Source of the DNA: Schlesneria sphaerica
GTDB taxonomy: Bacteria > Planctomycetota > Planctomycetia > Planctomycetales > Planctomycetaceae
Length of the DNA stretch: 64,000 bases
Direction: 5' to 3'
Assembly: GCF_044336245.1 (NCBI RefSeq)
Contig: NZ_CP172346.1
Span: forward strand, 3,906,001-3,970,000
The notes under the pieces are model-generated. The model saw only the letters and a list, made by a program, of their open reading frames with translations, did no database searches and had not been told where the DNA came from. The stretch's first letter is position 1. The number at the start of each line of letters is the position of its first letter. This document shows positions 18,977 to 27,016 of the stretch, piece by piece. The position numbers and the translations under genes were made by a program.

Positions 18977-19255
18977 ATGGCAGGTCTCGATCATGGCTCG
19001 ATGCACCCGAAAGAAGTCGAAGATCCGGCCATCGCCGCGCGGAACGCGCGTTATGGAATGGTGTTGTTCCTGCTTTATCTGGCCATCTATGGAGGATTTG
19101 TCGGACTCAACGCCTTCCGCCCCGACCTGATGGACTGGACCCCTGCATGGGGACTCAATCTGGCCATCCTGTATGGTCTGGCTCTGATTGTGATCGCGAT
19201 GATCCTGGCTCTCGCCTACTGCTGGCTCTGTCGCGCCAGGCCCACCAACGGCTGA
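18977..19255 (+). CDS. DUF485 membrane protein (YjcH-like)
   Basis: A 92-residue inner-membrane protein with two hydrophobic helices, MVLFLLYLAIYGGFVGLNAF and NLAILYGLALIVIAMILALA, ending in a short basic tail. The spacing fits the DUF485 family, whose members are almost always encoded just before an acetate-type sodium/solute symporter, as yjcH precedes actP in Escherichia coli. Here the symporter follows after 88 bp. The first ATG of the frame (18953) adds eight residues; I prefer 18977. The protein probably helps assemble or modulate the symporter, but its exact role is not established. Confidence 0.85.
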   Translation: MAGLDHGSMHPKEVEDPAIAARNARYGMVLFLLYLAIYGGFVGLNAFRPDLMDWTPAWGLNLAILYGLALIVIAMILALAYCWLCRARPTNG

Positions 19256-19343
19256 AACGGTCTGCTCGACCTTCTCCGTTGCTGCTTCTGTTCTGTTTTA
19301 ACACCTGCGCTGACGAGCGTCGTTCCTCTGCGAAAGCCCGTTC

Positions 19344-21110
19344 ATGATTCACAATCCGTCCTTCCTGTCGGTCGTCGTCTTCGGGATCTTTGTCGCCGTC
19401 ACGTTGGGATTAAGCTTTTACTTCGCTGCAAAGACGAAATCGGCCGCGGGTTACTTCGCCGCAGGAGGCCAGATTCACTGGTTCGTGAACGGGATCGCGT
19501 TTGCCGGTGACTACCTGTCGGCGGCGTCTTTTCTGGGGATTTGCGGGACAATCGCCTTCTTCGGGTACGACGGGTTTCTCTACTCGATTGGCTTTCTGGC
19601 TGGATGGGCCGTGGCGCTCTTTGTCGTCGCCGAACCCCTGAAGCGGCTGGGGAAATATACTTTCGCCGACGCACTGAACAGTCAGTATCAGTCCCGTGGA
19701 ATCACTCTGGCGGCAGGCATCAGTACGCTCGTTGTCAGCATCTTCTATCTGATTCCCCAGATGGTCGGGGCGGGCTCACTGATCAAGCCGCTGCTGGGAT
19801 TCCCGCACGAAGTGGGCGTCGTCATGGTCGGGATCGTCGTGGTACTGATCGTCGCTACGGCCGGTATGGTCAGCACGACCTACGTGCAGTTCATCAAGGG
19901 TTCGCTGCTGGTTCTGTTCAGTGGCATCCTGACCGTCATGATTCTGAACCGCGGCTTGAAAGTCGACAACAGCGAGGCCGCGAACTCGCCACAGACCATG
20001 GTCATTCAGGCGGATGGCACAAAGCGGGTGAACGGACTTCCTCATGGAGTGAAAGAAGGTCAGGCGGACCTGCGACCGGTCGGGCACATCAGCAAGCTTC
20101 CCGACGGGAAAATGGAAACCGGCCCGCTGAATCCCATTTCATACCTTGCCACGCTTCAGCACAGCGAAGTGGTGCTCTGGCCGAAGAAAGAATCCACATC
20201 GGAAAACGGTGACAAGACGATCACTTGGTCGCCCCAGCCGACACCCGGTGCCAAAGTGTTGCGACCGGGGAACAGCCCGTTGTTCAAAGGTCTGCAGAAA
20301 GACGAACTGTTCGCCCGACTCGACTTTATCTCGCTGATGCTGGCCCTCTTCTGCGGCACCGCTTCGCTGCCGCATATTCTGATTCGCTACTACACCGTCA
20401 AGAATCAGGCAGCCGCACGACTGAGCACCGTGGTCGGGATCGGCACCATCGGCATCTTTTATGTCCTGACCTTGTTCCTGGGTCTGGGAGCCATGACCAG
20501 CGGGACGCTTGACCTGACGGATTCCAACATGGCAGCCCCTTTGCTGGCCAAGAGCTTTGGAGAAACTCTCTTCGCCGTCATCTCGGCCATTGCCTTTACG
20601 ACCGTGCTGGGAACGGTCAGCGGCCTGATCGTCGCCGCGAGCGGGGCAGTTGTTCATGATCTGTTGTCGAGTGTCCTGCAATGGGACATGCGCGATCATG
20701 ACAAAGTTCGAATCGGAAAACTGGCTGCGGTCATCGTGGGAATCATCGCGATCGTCCTCGGGATCCTGTTCAAGGATATGAACGCGGGCTTCCTGGTCGG
20801 ATGGGCGTTCAGTGTGGCCGCGTCCGCGAATCTCCCTTCGCTGGTGATGTTGCTGTTCTGGTCCCGCACCACCAAGCAGGGGATTACCGCAGCGATCTTT
20901 GTCGGGCTATTCAGCTCCCTGGGATGGATTCTTCTGAGTGCCGATACCTTCCAGAAGGTCTATGGATACACGGCCGAACAGTCCGCCGCCCTGGCCCGCG
21001 TCCCGTTCAGTCAGCCAGGTATCGTCACCATTCCTCTTGGCTTCCTGACACTGATTGTCGTGTCGCTGATAACGAGTGGAAAGCGGAACAATCAGGCGGA
21101 CGCCGCGTAG
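19344..21110 (+). CDS. actP: Cation/acetate symporter, SSS family
   Basis: A 588-residue sodium:solute symporter with about thirteen membrane helices. It opens with VVVFGIFVAVTLGLSFYFAA and has the family stretch GDYLSAASFLGICGTIAFFG near residues 55-75, where the sodium- and substrate-binding helix 1 sits. Later come GTASLPHILIRYYTVKN and VSAASGAVVHDLLSS-like segments typical of ActP. Compared with the 549-residue E. coli protein there is an extra hydrophilic loop of about 110 residues (roughly 210-320, NRGLKVDNSEAANSPQ onward), also seen in some other ActP-type proteins. It should import acetate or a small carboxylate with sodium. The DUF485 gene directly upstream supports the assignment. 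Confidence 0.9.
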   Translation: MIHNPSFLSVVVFGIFVAVTLGLSFYFAAKTKSAAGYFAAGGQIHWFVNGIAFAGDYLSAASFLGICGTIAFFGYDGFLYSIGFLAGWAVALFVVAEPLKRLGKYTFADALNSQYQSRGITLAAGISTLVVSIFYLIPQMVGAGSLIKPLLGFPHEVGVVMVGIVVVLIVATAGMVSTTYVQFIKGSLLVLFSGILTVMILNRGLKVDNSEAANSPQTMVIQADGTKRVNGLPHGVKEGQADLRPVGHISKLPDGKMETGPLNPISYLATLQHSEVVLWPKKESTSENGDKTITWSPQPTPGAKVLRPGNSPLFKGLQKDELFARLDFISLMLALFCGTASLPHILIRYYTVKNQAAARLSTVVGIGTIGIFYVLTLFLGLGAMTSGTLDLTDSNMAAPLLAKSFGETLFAVISAIAFTTVLGTVSGLIVAASGAVVHDLLSSVLQWDMRDHDKVRIGKLAAVIVGIIAIVLGILFKDMNAGFLVGWAFSVAASANLPSLVMLLFWSRTTKQGITAAIFVGLFSSLGWILLSADTFQKVYGYTAEQSAALARVPFSQPGIVTIPLGFLTLIVVSLITSGKRNNQADAA

Positions 21111-21336
21111 GACTTCGTTAAGAATGAGAATTCGCCGTCACAGTAGGAACGTCCCCGGTCATGCAGTGCCATGTCCCGCATCAGAAACAAGAAGAGACAG
21201 CGACTCCGGGGACTCCGAAGCAGTGGCTTGTAATGCCGGAATCAACGGGTGGCAATCCACTCGCGAATGTGTCAGCGAGGCAGGCAATCGCCCCGTTTGA
21301 AGCAACTTGATCACGAAGTCTGATGGAGACCGCCAC

Positions 21337-21909
21337 ATGTCACGCGAAGATGATCTGGCCCTTCTTAACCAATACACAGACAGTGACAGTCTGATCAAAC
21401 ATATGCTGGCGGTCGAAGCCGCCTGTCGAGCGTACGCCCGCAAGTTCGGTGAGGACGAAGAGAAATGGGGTACCGTCGGACTGCTGCACGACTTTGACTA
21501 CCAGCGCTGGCCTGACCCTCCTGATCATCCGCTCAAGGGAGCCGCCATCCTGAAAGAGCAGTGCTACTCGGACGAGATCATCTATGCGATCAAATCGCAC
21601 GCCGATTATCTGACCGACTGCCCCCGTGTCTCGCTGCTCGACAAGACGCTGTATGCCTGCGACGAATTGTGCGGGTTCATCACCGCCTGTGCACTCGTTC
21701 GTCCCGGCCGACTGGAAGGCCTCACTCCCTCGAGCGTCAAGAAGAAACTGAAGCAGTTGTCGTTTGCCGCCTCGATTCACCGTGAGGACATCACCCGCGG
21801 CGCGGCCGATCTGGGAGTCGAACTCGACGAGCACATTGCGTTCTGCATCGCCGCGCTGCAGCCCGTCGCCGCAGATCTGGGGTTGCTGCCGTCCAGCGAC
21901 CTCTCCTGA
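21337..21909 (+). CDS. HD-domain hydrolase (HDIG-like)
   Basis: A 190-residue cytoplasmic protein from the ATG at 21337, which has GGAG eight bases upstream. The metal ligands of the HD superfamily are visible: an early His in LIKHMLAVEAACRAYA, the HD pair in GLLHDFDYQRWPDPPDHP, a further His in AIKSHADYLTD and an Asp in YACDELCGF. The compact form and the phrase KGAAILKEQ match small HDIG proteins annotated as predicted hydrolases or phosphohydrolases. The C-terminal helices (VKKKLKQLSFAASIHRED) continue the fold. Substrate unknown. It is preceded by 226 bp after the symporter and followed by 331 bp without a gene, so it is probably transcribed alone. Confidence 0.88.
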   Translation: MSREDDLALLNQYTDSDSLIKHMLAVEAACRAYARKFGEDEEKWGTVGLLHDFDYQRWPDPPDHPLKGAAILKEQCYSDEIIYAIKSHADYLTDCPRVSLLDKTLYACDELCGFITACALVRPGRLEGLTPSSVKKKLKQLSFAASIHREDITRGAADLGVELDEHIAFCIAALQPVAADLGLLPSSDLS

Positions 21910-22240
21910 CTCATTTCCCAATCACGGAGTCTCAATCGGGACCTGAGCCAGCAACCGCAAGTCCGTGTCCCGTTCCGGAGTCGTCCCCGGTTCACGGAAG
22001 TGGGAGCGGACGCACACAGATCTCGTGCATTCTTCGGTGGTCCGAAAACGAATTCAGTCTACCCGCGCAACTGCCTTGGTAGACTGGCCGTCAATCGCCC
22101 CACAGACGTTCAGAATGCGTTCACTGCAACAGCCCGGACCGAAATTGGGGTTGGCCCAAAATCTTCCGAAAAGTATAAGGCCATTGCCGCAGCTTGCGGC
22201 TAGCTTTCGTTATTTACACGCTCGAGCATGGAGGCACCGC
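21910..22240. other. Intergenic region with a short hairpin
   Basis: Between the HD protein and the RmlD-like gene there are 331 bp. The open frame here is only the upstream extension of the RmlD-like frame and has no family features. AGTCTACC (22056-22063) pairs with GGTAGACT (22078-22085), extended by one C-G pair, around a 14-base loop. No T-tract follows. It may be a 5'-leader structure of the downstream gene. Confidence 0.4.
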
Positions 22241-23167
22241 GTGGACAAGATTCTAGTGGCTGGGGTCAATTCGGTAGTTGGGGCCAATTTGGCCGAGGCC
22301 CTGTCAGAACAGCACTCCGTGGTTGGTGTTTCGTTCGATTCCCGGGTTCAACTTCCTTCCTGCGAAGTGGAAACCGAAACGTCCCGTAAGCCCGCTGCCA
22401 TTCGCGAACTGCTTGAGCGAGTGCAACCGGGTCGGGTGATTCTTTGCGGTGCAGGTGCCGATTCAAGCTGGGACGAAAGTCGGCGACCCGTTGCCTCCGA
22501 CCTGGCTCGCGCCAAGGCCTGGATTGATGCAGCCCATGCAACCGGATGTCGCCTGACGCTCATCTCGTCGGATGCCATCTTTACGGGTCCCTGGATGTTT
22601 CATGCAGAGAACAGCCATTCGATCTGCCCCAGTCCTGAATCGGTGCTGCTGCAGCAGATTGAACAGCACGCGGCTGCCACCTCTGCGGACTCGCTGATCG
22701 TGCGAACCCATGCCATCGGCTGGCAGTCCGGGTCGACTTTCGGCTGGTTAGAGACTCTGCTTCAGGAACTGGAACGAGGCTCGGTCGGCTCGGTCGACTT
22801 TGCCCGTCACGGGACACCGATGCTGGCAACGGACCTGGCAGACGTTCTGACCAAGAGCTGGGAGTCGGGTCTGGTCGGCACCCATCACATTGCGGGAGCC
22901 GAACGCGTCAGCCCTCGCAAGTTCGCCCTGCGACTGGCGGCTCATTTCCGCCTGCCAACGCCTGCATGTCCGATCGCAGGTTCGCTGGCCGACCGGACCG
23001 TGGGATTCGGTTGCGGAGAAACGTCGCTGCAGACGCGCAAGATCCGTCGGGCACTCGGCATTCCCATGCCCCTGCTGGATGAAAGCCTGGACCGCCTCTA
23101 TCAGCAACACCAGAACGGCTATCGGGCTCGTTTGAGTGGCCAGAGCGCTATCCGCCGCGTTGCCTGA
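22241..23167 (+). CDS. RmlD-like NAD(P)-dependent sugar reductase
   Basis: A 308-residue extended-SDR protein. The start is a GTG with GGAGG six bases upstream; translation then gives VDKILVAGVNSVVGANLAEA, a Rossmann GxxxxxG loop. The family features are weaker than in true dTDP-4-dehydrorhamnose reductases: SSDAIFTG replaces the usual STDYVF, and no clear YxxxK pair is seen (CPSPESVLLQQIEQHA lies where YGxSK is expected). GTHHIAGAERVSPRKFALRLA and the final helix SLDRL are typical of the RmlD substrate-binding part. The missing Tyr/Lys suggests altered or lost dehydrogenase chemistry. It converges with lipA. Confidence 0.78.
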   Translation: MDKILVAGVNSVVGANLAEALSEQHSVVGVSFDSRVQLPSCEVETETSRKPAAIRELLERVQPGRVILCGAGADSSWDESRRPVASDLARAKAWIDAAHATGCRLTLISSDAIFTGPWMFHAENSHSICPSPESVLLQQIEQHAAATSADSLIVRTHAIGWQSGSTFGWLETLLQELERGSVGSVDFARHGTPMLATDLADVLTKSWESGLVGTHHIAGAERVSPRKFALRLAAHFRLPTPACPIAGSLADRTVGFGCGETSLQTRKIRRALGIPMPLLDESLDRLYQQHQNGYRARLSGQSAIRRVA

Positions 23168-23294
23168 CGGGGACGCCAGCCAAGTTGTTTTCAGATCGAC
23201 GAGACGATTTCTGCCGGGTTCAACTGGCGCGTGCGCTCACTCGCCAGTCCTTCAGCAGGCTTTGACTGCCACCACAGGACATCATTTCCGCCCC

Positions 23295-23328
23295 GTTGCC
23301 GACGTGACAGGTTATGCCCGTCGGCAAC
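23295..23328. terminator. Hairpin between convergent genes
   Basis: GTTGCCGACG (23295-23304) and CGTCGGCAAC (23319-23328) form a perfect 10-bp stem with a 14-base loop, between the ends of the RmlD-like gene (plus) and lipA (minus). Its symmetric position suits a bidirectional transcript end. No T-tract is present on either side, so efficiency as an intrinsic terminator is uncertain. Confidence 0.45.
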
Positions 23329-23380
23329 CCTCGTGCAGTTCGCGAGCGTTTCAGGCGAACAAAACCCGGTGATTCTGGAT

Positions 23381-24292
23381 CTAATGAACCTGGAGATCGT
23401 CCGCCATTTCCCCCGCGTGATAGCTGGATCGAACAAATGGTCCGCTGGCAACCATCGTGAAGCCCAGTTGCCGCATCTGCTGTCCGATTTCGTCGAATTC
23501 TTCGGGCGGAACATATCGTTCAACCGGAAGATGCTCAGGAGTCGGCTGCAGATACTGACCCAGCGTCAGCATGTCGACACCGACATTGCGCAGGTCGGTA
23601 CAGACTTCGAGCAGTTCGTCACGTGTCTCACCCAGTCCCAGCATGAGACCGCTTTTCGTGACCATCTGGGGTGCTTCGTCCTTGATCTGCTTCAGCAGGT
23701 CCAGGGTCCGCTGATACCTGGCATTGCGACGGACCCGATGATACAGCCGAGGGACTGTTTCCGTGTTGTGATTGAAGACGTCAGGCTGTGATTCGATGAC
23801 GCGATGGATGGCATCACGGTCACCCCGGAAATCGGGCGTCAGCACTTCGACCCGGGCCCCGGTTCGCTCGCGCACGGCCAGCACACATTGATAGAAGTGT
23901 TCGGCACCCCCATCAGGCAGGTCGTCGCGGGTCACCGAGGTGATGACCACGTACTTCAGTCCGAGCCGTTCTGCCGCTTCGGCAACGCGGGCGGGTTCGT
24001 CCGCCTGCACTGTTTCGGTCTTCCCCTTGAGCACAGAACAAAAGCCGCACGGACGCGTACAGACGTTTCCGAGAATCATGAATGTTGCTGTCTTCTGCGA
24101 CCAGCATTCCGTCTGATTGGGGCACTTGGCGCTTTCACAAACGGTTTCCAGCCGCAAGTCGGCGATGACGTTGGTGGTGAACTGCATTCCCGCCTGCGGC
24201 AGCGGACGCTTCAGCCACTTGGGAAGTCGCTGGCGGCCCCGACTGACTTCGGGCTCGTCGTTCGGCAGGATATTCAGAAGATTCGTCGACAT
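23381..24292 (-). CDS. lipA: Lipoyl synthase
   Basis: A 303-residue radical SAM enzyme that inserts two sulfurs into protein-bound octanoyl groups to make lipoyl cofactors for 2-oxoacid dehydrogenases and the glycine cleavage H protein. Both iron-sulfur motifs are present: the auxiliary cluster CESAKCPNQTEC and the radical SAM cluster CTRPCGFC. Other landmarks are PKWLKRPLP near the start, VITSVTRDDLPDGGAEH, FNHNTETVPRLYHRVR, TKSGLMLGLGET and the C-terminal RSSYHAGE, whose Arg-Ser-Ser coordinates the auxiliary cluster. The ATG at 24292 gives the usual length; the frame upstream lacks similarity. It lies 252 bp downstream of the octanoyltransferase-like gene on the same strand. Confidence 0.97.
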   Translation of the reverse strand: MSTNLLNILPNDEPEVSRGRQRLPKWLKRPLPQAGMQFTTNVIADLRLETVCESAKCPNQTECWSQKTATFMILGNVCTRPCGFCSVLKGKTETVQADEPARVAEAAERLGLKYVVITSVTRDDLPDGGAEHFYQCVLAVRERTGARVEVLTPDFRGDRDAIHRVIESQPDVFNHNTETVPRLYHRVRRNARYQRTLDLLKQIKDEAPQMVTKSGLMLGLGETRDELLEVCTDLRNVGVDMLTLGQYLQPTPEHLPVERYVPPEEFDEIGQQMRQLGFTMVASGPFVRSSYHAGEMADDLQVH

Positions 24293-24544
24293 AGGATTCT
24301 CTCGCGTTGCGGTGTCTGACACTTTTGCTTCAGGCCTGTTGTGGACAGTTAGTCCAGCATCTGATTTGTCAGTCCATCCTTCGATTCTAGAACACGTATC
24401 GTGGCATAACCATGGAGTTTTCTTGAGAGCGGCACTCTGCGAAACCGACCGTCTCGAAATTCCCACCCATTCGACAGGCCTCAACCTTCTCGGATCACGA
24501 CCACCAGCGGTGGACGTTTCCCGAATCTCGACGAGGCGAAGACG

Positions 24545-25291
24545 CTATGCATAGACATAAACCTTCTGTGTAGTCCGGTGCAGGAACGGATGCCCGGTGT
24601 AGACATGATAGCTGTCACTGCCGAGCGCGGTGGCCAGGTTCCGGGCCAGGCTTTCCCGCACGGTCGACATGGCGGTCGGACGCGTCCGTTGGGCAGCCAG
24701 CGTCGTCACCCGTGTCTCTGTATGAGTCCAGCGGATCAGATCGAGTGCTTCCTGCGGCAACGAGACGTTGATAAACATCCCACCATGCGAGACCCAGTCG
24801 CGGACGGCCGCACCAATGAAGGCAAACTGCCCGCAGCGACACAGTGCACCCGGCGAGTCCAAGGCACGCTCGGCGGGAACTTTCAGGTCGGCGGCCGTGG
24901 CGATGAGGCTCCTTTCCAGTGCCGTCCGAAACTGCAGAAGTCCCATCCCCATCCGTTCCAGCGGCAAGATCGTGTAGACAGCCAGTTGACCGGGAAGATG
25001 GACGAAGGTTCCACCGCCGCGATTGAGCCAGCGGACGTCCATTCGACGCGCGGTCAGTTCCTCGCGCTCGACCAGCACATCCGCGAAACTTCCGTCGCGA
25101 CCGATCGTCACGCAGGGGGGGTGCTCGCAGAGCAGAATCGCTCCACGCGAACCTGTTCCCGCAGCGACATCGGCCCGCAATCGTTCCTGTAGTTCCATCG
25201 CAGACGCAAGGTCGACCGTCCCCAATAGAAAAACGTCCAGAGTGGACATTCTCTCGGGAATCTCGCGGCGATCAGTCGATGGAACATTCAT
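24545..25291 (-). CDS. LipB-like protein lacking the canonical Lys/Cys pair
   Basis: A 248-residue member of the octanoyltransferase/lipoate ligase fold, next to lipA. Family landmarks include the strand ILLCEHPPCVTIGRDGS, the signature-like RGGGTFVHLPGQLAVY (residues 91-106, with RGG, His and PGQ conserved), and IGAAVRDWVSHGGMFINVS. In LipB the catalytic Lys lies in G-K-I-A-x-I-G. Here the equivalent is CGQFAFIG, with Gln155 at that place. The catalytic Cys of the NPCG motif is also absent: the equivalent stretch is LDLIRWTHTET. So it may be inactive, use other residues, or act as a binding or transfer partner. The ATG at 25291 lacks a clear Shine-Dalgarno; an ATG at 25249 is possible. Confidence 0.8.
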   Translation of the reverse strand: MNVPSTDRREIPERMSTLDVFLLGTVDLASAMELQERLRADVAAGTGSRGAILLCEHPPCVTIGRDGSFADVLVEREELTARRMDVRWLNRGGGTFVHLPGQLAVYTILPLERMGMGLLQFRTALERSLIATAADLKVPAERALDSPGALCRCGQFAFIGAAVRDWVSHGGMFINVSLPQEALDLIRWTHTETRVTTLAAQRTRPTAMSTVRESLARNLATALGSDSYHVYTGHPFLHRTTQKVYVYA

Positions 25292-25668
25292 GAAAACGAA
25301 TCAAACCCGCAGCTGAAAACAGGACGTCGACTCATTCAGTTTACAGGAGGCGTCCATCGACCGGCAACACGAGCCTCCGCCAGTGTCGGCCTTCCGCAGA
25401 ACTGCACTGAAATGCAACACTTTTCTCAAAGCCTTTGCCAACTATGTTCATGTTTACAGGTGTCGCGGCGACATTCGTCAGCGAATCACCTATTTTGACG
25501 TACTTTAGGACTTGAGTCTGTTCCCTCGAAGCGTTGTGATTTGAAGAACTTCATTCTCATCCACTTCGAACCTCTTCATACGAGGTGCTCTTCATCGTTC
25601 CCCCTTGTCGACAACGTGAACTGGGGTCGAATAGCGTGAACAGGTCCGCTGAAACGGAGCCATCAACA
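25292..25668. other. Divergent intergenic region
   Basis: About 377 bp between the LipB-like gene (minus) and the Tat-exported protein gene (plus). I see no coding frame with protein features; the open plus frame from 25585 is only the upstream extension of the downstream gene. It is somewhat richer in A and T than the surroundings and should hold both promoters, which I could not place. Confidence 0.4.
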
Positions 25669-26961
25669 ATGAATCGAATCGAAACCGAGCTCACCCGGCG
25701 TTCTTTTCTGGGTGCGACCGCCGCCGGATTCGCGTCCTCGAGCCTGCTGTGGGGACAAGGCCCCTCTGAACCGGGCTCTCCGGCAGAGGCCGGACTGAAG
25801 CGAAAGCCGCGTGTGGCCGCGATCAATTCCGTCTACCGGTTGCGATCCCACGCTTATCACATTGCGGGACGATTCATCCATGGATACACGCGGAACGGGT
25901 TTCATCATCAGCCCCCGTTTGAGCTGGTAAGGATGTGGAACCATCAGCAACCCCCTGCCGACTTAGGTCCCAGTGTCTGCGAACAGCATGGCATCGAACT
26001 CTGCAAGTCGATTCCGCAGGCACTTGGCGAAAAACAGGGTCTGGATATCGATGCGATTCTGCTGATTATCGAACACGGCGACTATCCCCAGAACGAGCGG
26101 AATCAGATCCTGTATCCACGGTATGACTTCTTCCAGCAGATTGTTGAAGTCTTTCAGAAAACCGGCCGCTCAGTGCCGGTCTTCGTCGACAAACATCTTT
26201 CGTACGACCACCGTCTGGCCGCCAGGATGGTACAGGCGGCACGTGACATGAAGTTTGGTCTGATGGCCGGTTCCTCACTGCCGGTCACCTGGCGCCGTCC
26301 TGAAATCGAACCGACCGTCGGGACTCCTTTTAAGGAGGCACTCGTCTGTTTCGGCTACGACCGCAAAACGGTCGAGATCTATCTTTTCCACGCCCTGGAA
26401 GTCCTTCAGTGTATGCTGGAACGCCGCAAGGGGGGCGAAACGGGGGTCAAATCGATCCAGTTCCTCGAAGGTGATGCCGTCTGGGCCGCCGGTGACGAGG
26501 GTCGATGGTCGTGGCGATTGCTGGATGCCGCACTCGCCCGTTGCCCGAGCCGGAATACGGGACCCGTGCGAGAGAATGTCCTCAATCCGCAGGCGATGCT
26601 CATCGAATACGAAGATGGAACACAAGGGACGATCCTGAATCTGTACGAGCAAACGTCTGACTTCGGTTTTGCAGCGACGATCGAAGGGTGGTCCGATCCG
26701 ATTTCGTCCTGCTTCTTTCTTCCCTCGCCGCCCGGCGCACGTTTCTTCGATCCGCTCACGTACAACATCGAAAAATTTTTCGCGTCAGGGACACCACCCT
26801 ATCCGGTTGAGCGAACGCTGCTCACCAGCACCATGACAGACCTTGCGATGCAATCGATTCATGCCGGGGGACGATTGATTCTGGATCCGGCACTCAGCGT
26901 AAAATATGCTGCACCTCAGGACAGCGGGTTCTTCCGAGGACCCTATGTCGATGCCGGGTGA
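25669..26961 (+). CDS. Tat-exported protein of unknown function, paralogue of 47860-49182
   Basis: A 430-residue protein. The ATG at 25669 is followed by a twin-arginine signal, ELTRRSFLGATAAGFASSSL. The mature protein is clearly related to the one at 47860: shared motifs include IEHGDYP, LYPR, a VPVFVDKHLSYD/VPVFNDKHLGPQ pair, MAGSSLPVTWR, HALEVLQCMLERRKGGE, FLEGDAVW and YPVERTLLTS. A segment resembling a Rossmann half followed by D-K-H-L, where Gfo/Idh/MocA oxidoreductases have E-K-P, suggests a distant relation to that superfamily, but the GxGxxG loop is not obvious. Conserved His, Glu, Asp and Cys make an enzyme plausible. I do not assign a function. It is followed by the DUF1570 gene 55 bp downstream on the same strand. 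Confidence 0.8.
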   Translation: MNRIETELTRRSFLGATAAGFASSSLLWGQGPSEPGSPAEAGLKRKPRVAAINSVYRLRSHAYHIAGRFIHGYTRNGFHHQPPFELVRMWNHQQPPADLGPSVCEQHGIELCKSIPQALGEKQGLDIDAILLIIEHGDYPQNERNQILYPRYDFFQQIVEVFQKTGRSVPVFVDKHLSYDHRLAARMVQAARDMKFGLMAGSSLPVTWRRPEIEPTVGTPFKEALVCFGYDRKTVEIYLFHALEVLQCMLERRKGGETGVKSIQFLEGDAVWAAGDEGRWSWRLLDAALARCPSRNTGPVRENVLNPQAMLIEYEDGTQGTILNLYEQTSDFGFAATIEGWSDPISSCFFLPSPPGARFFDPLTYNIEKFFASGTPPYPVERTLLTSTMTDLAMQSIHAGGRLILDPALSVKYAAPQDSGFFRGPYVDAG

Positions 26962-27016
26962 CGCTCAGTAGATCAACAGGGAACCCTTCTTCGACTCCAC
27001 GGCTTGTGAAATCGAT

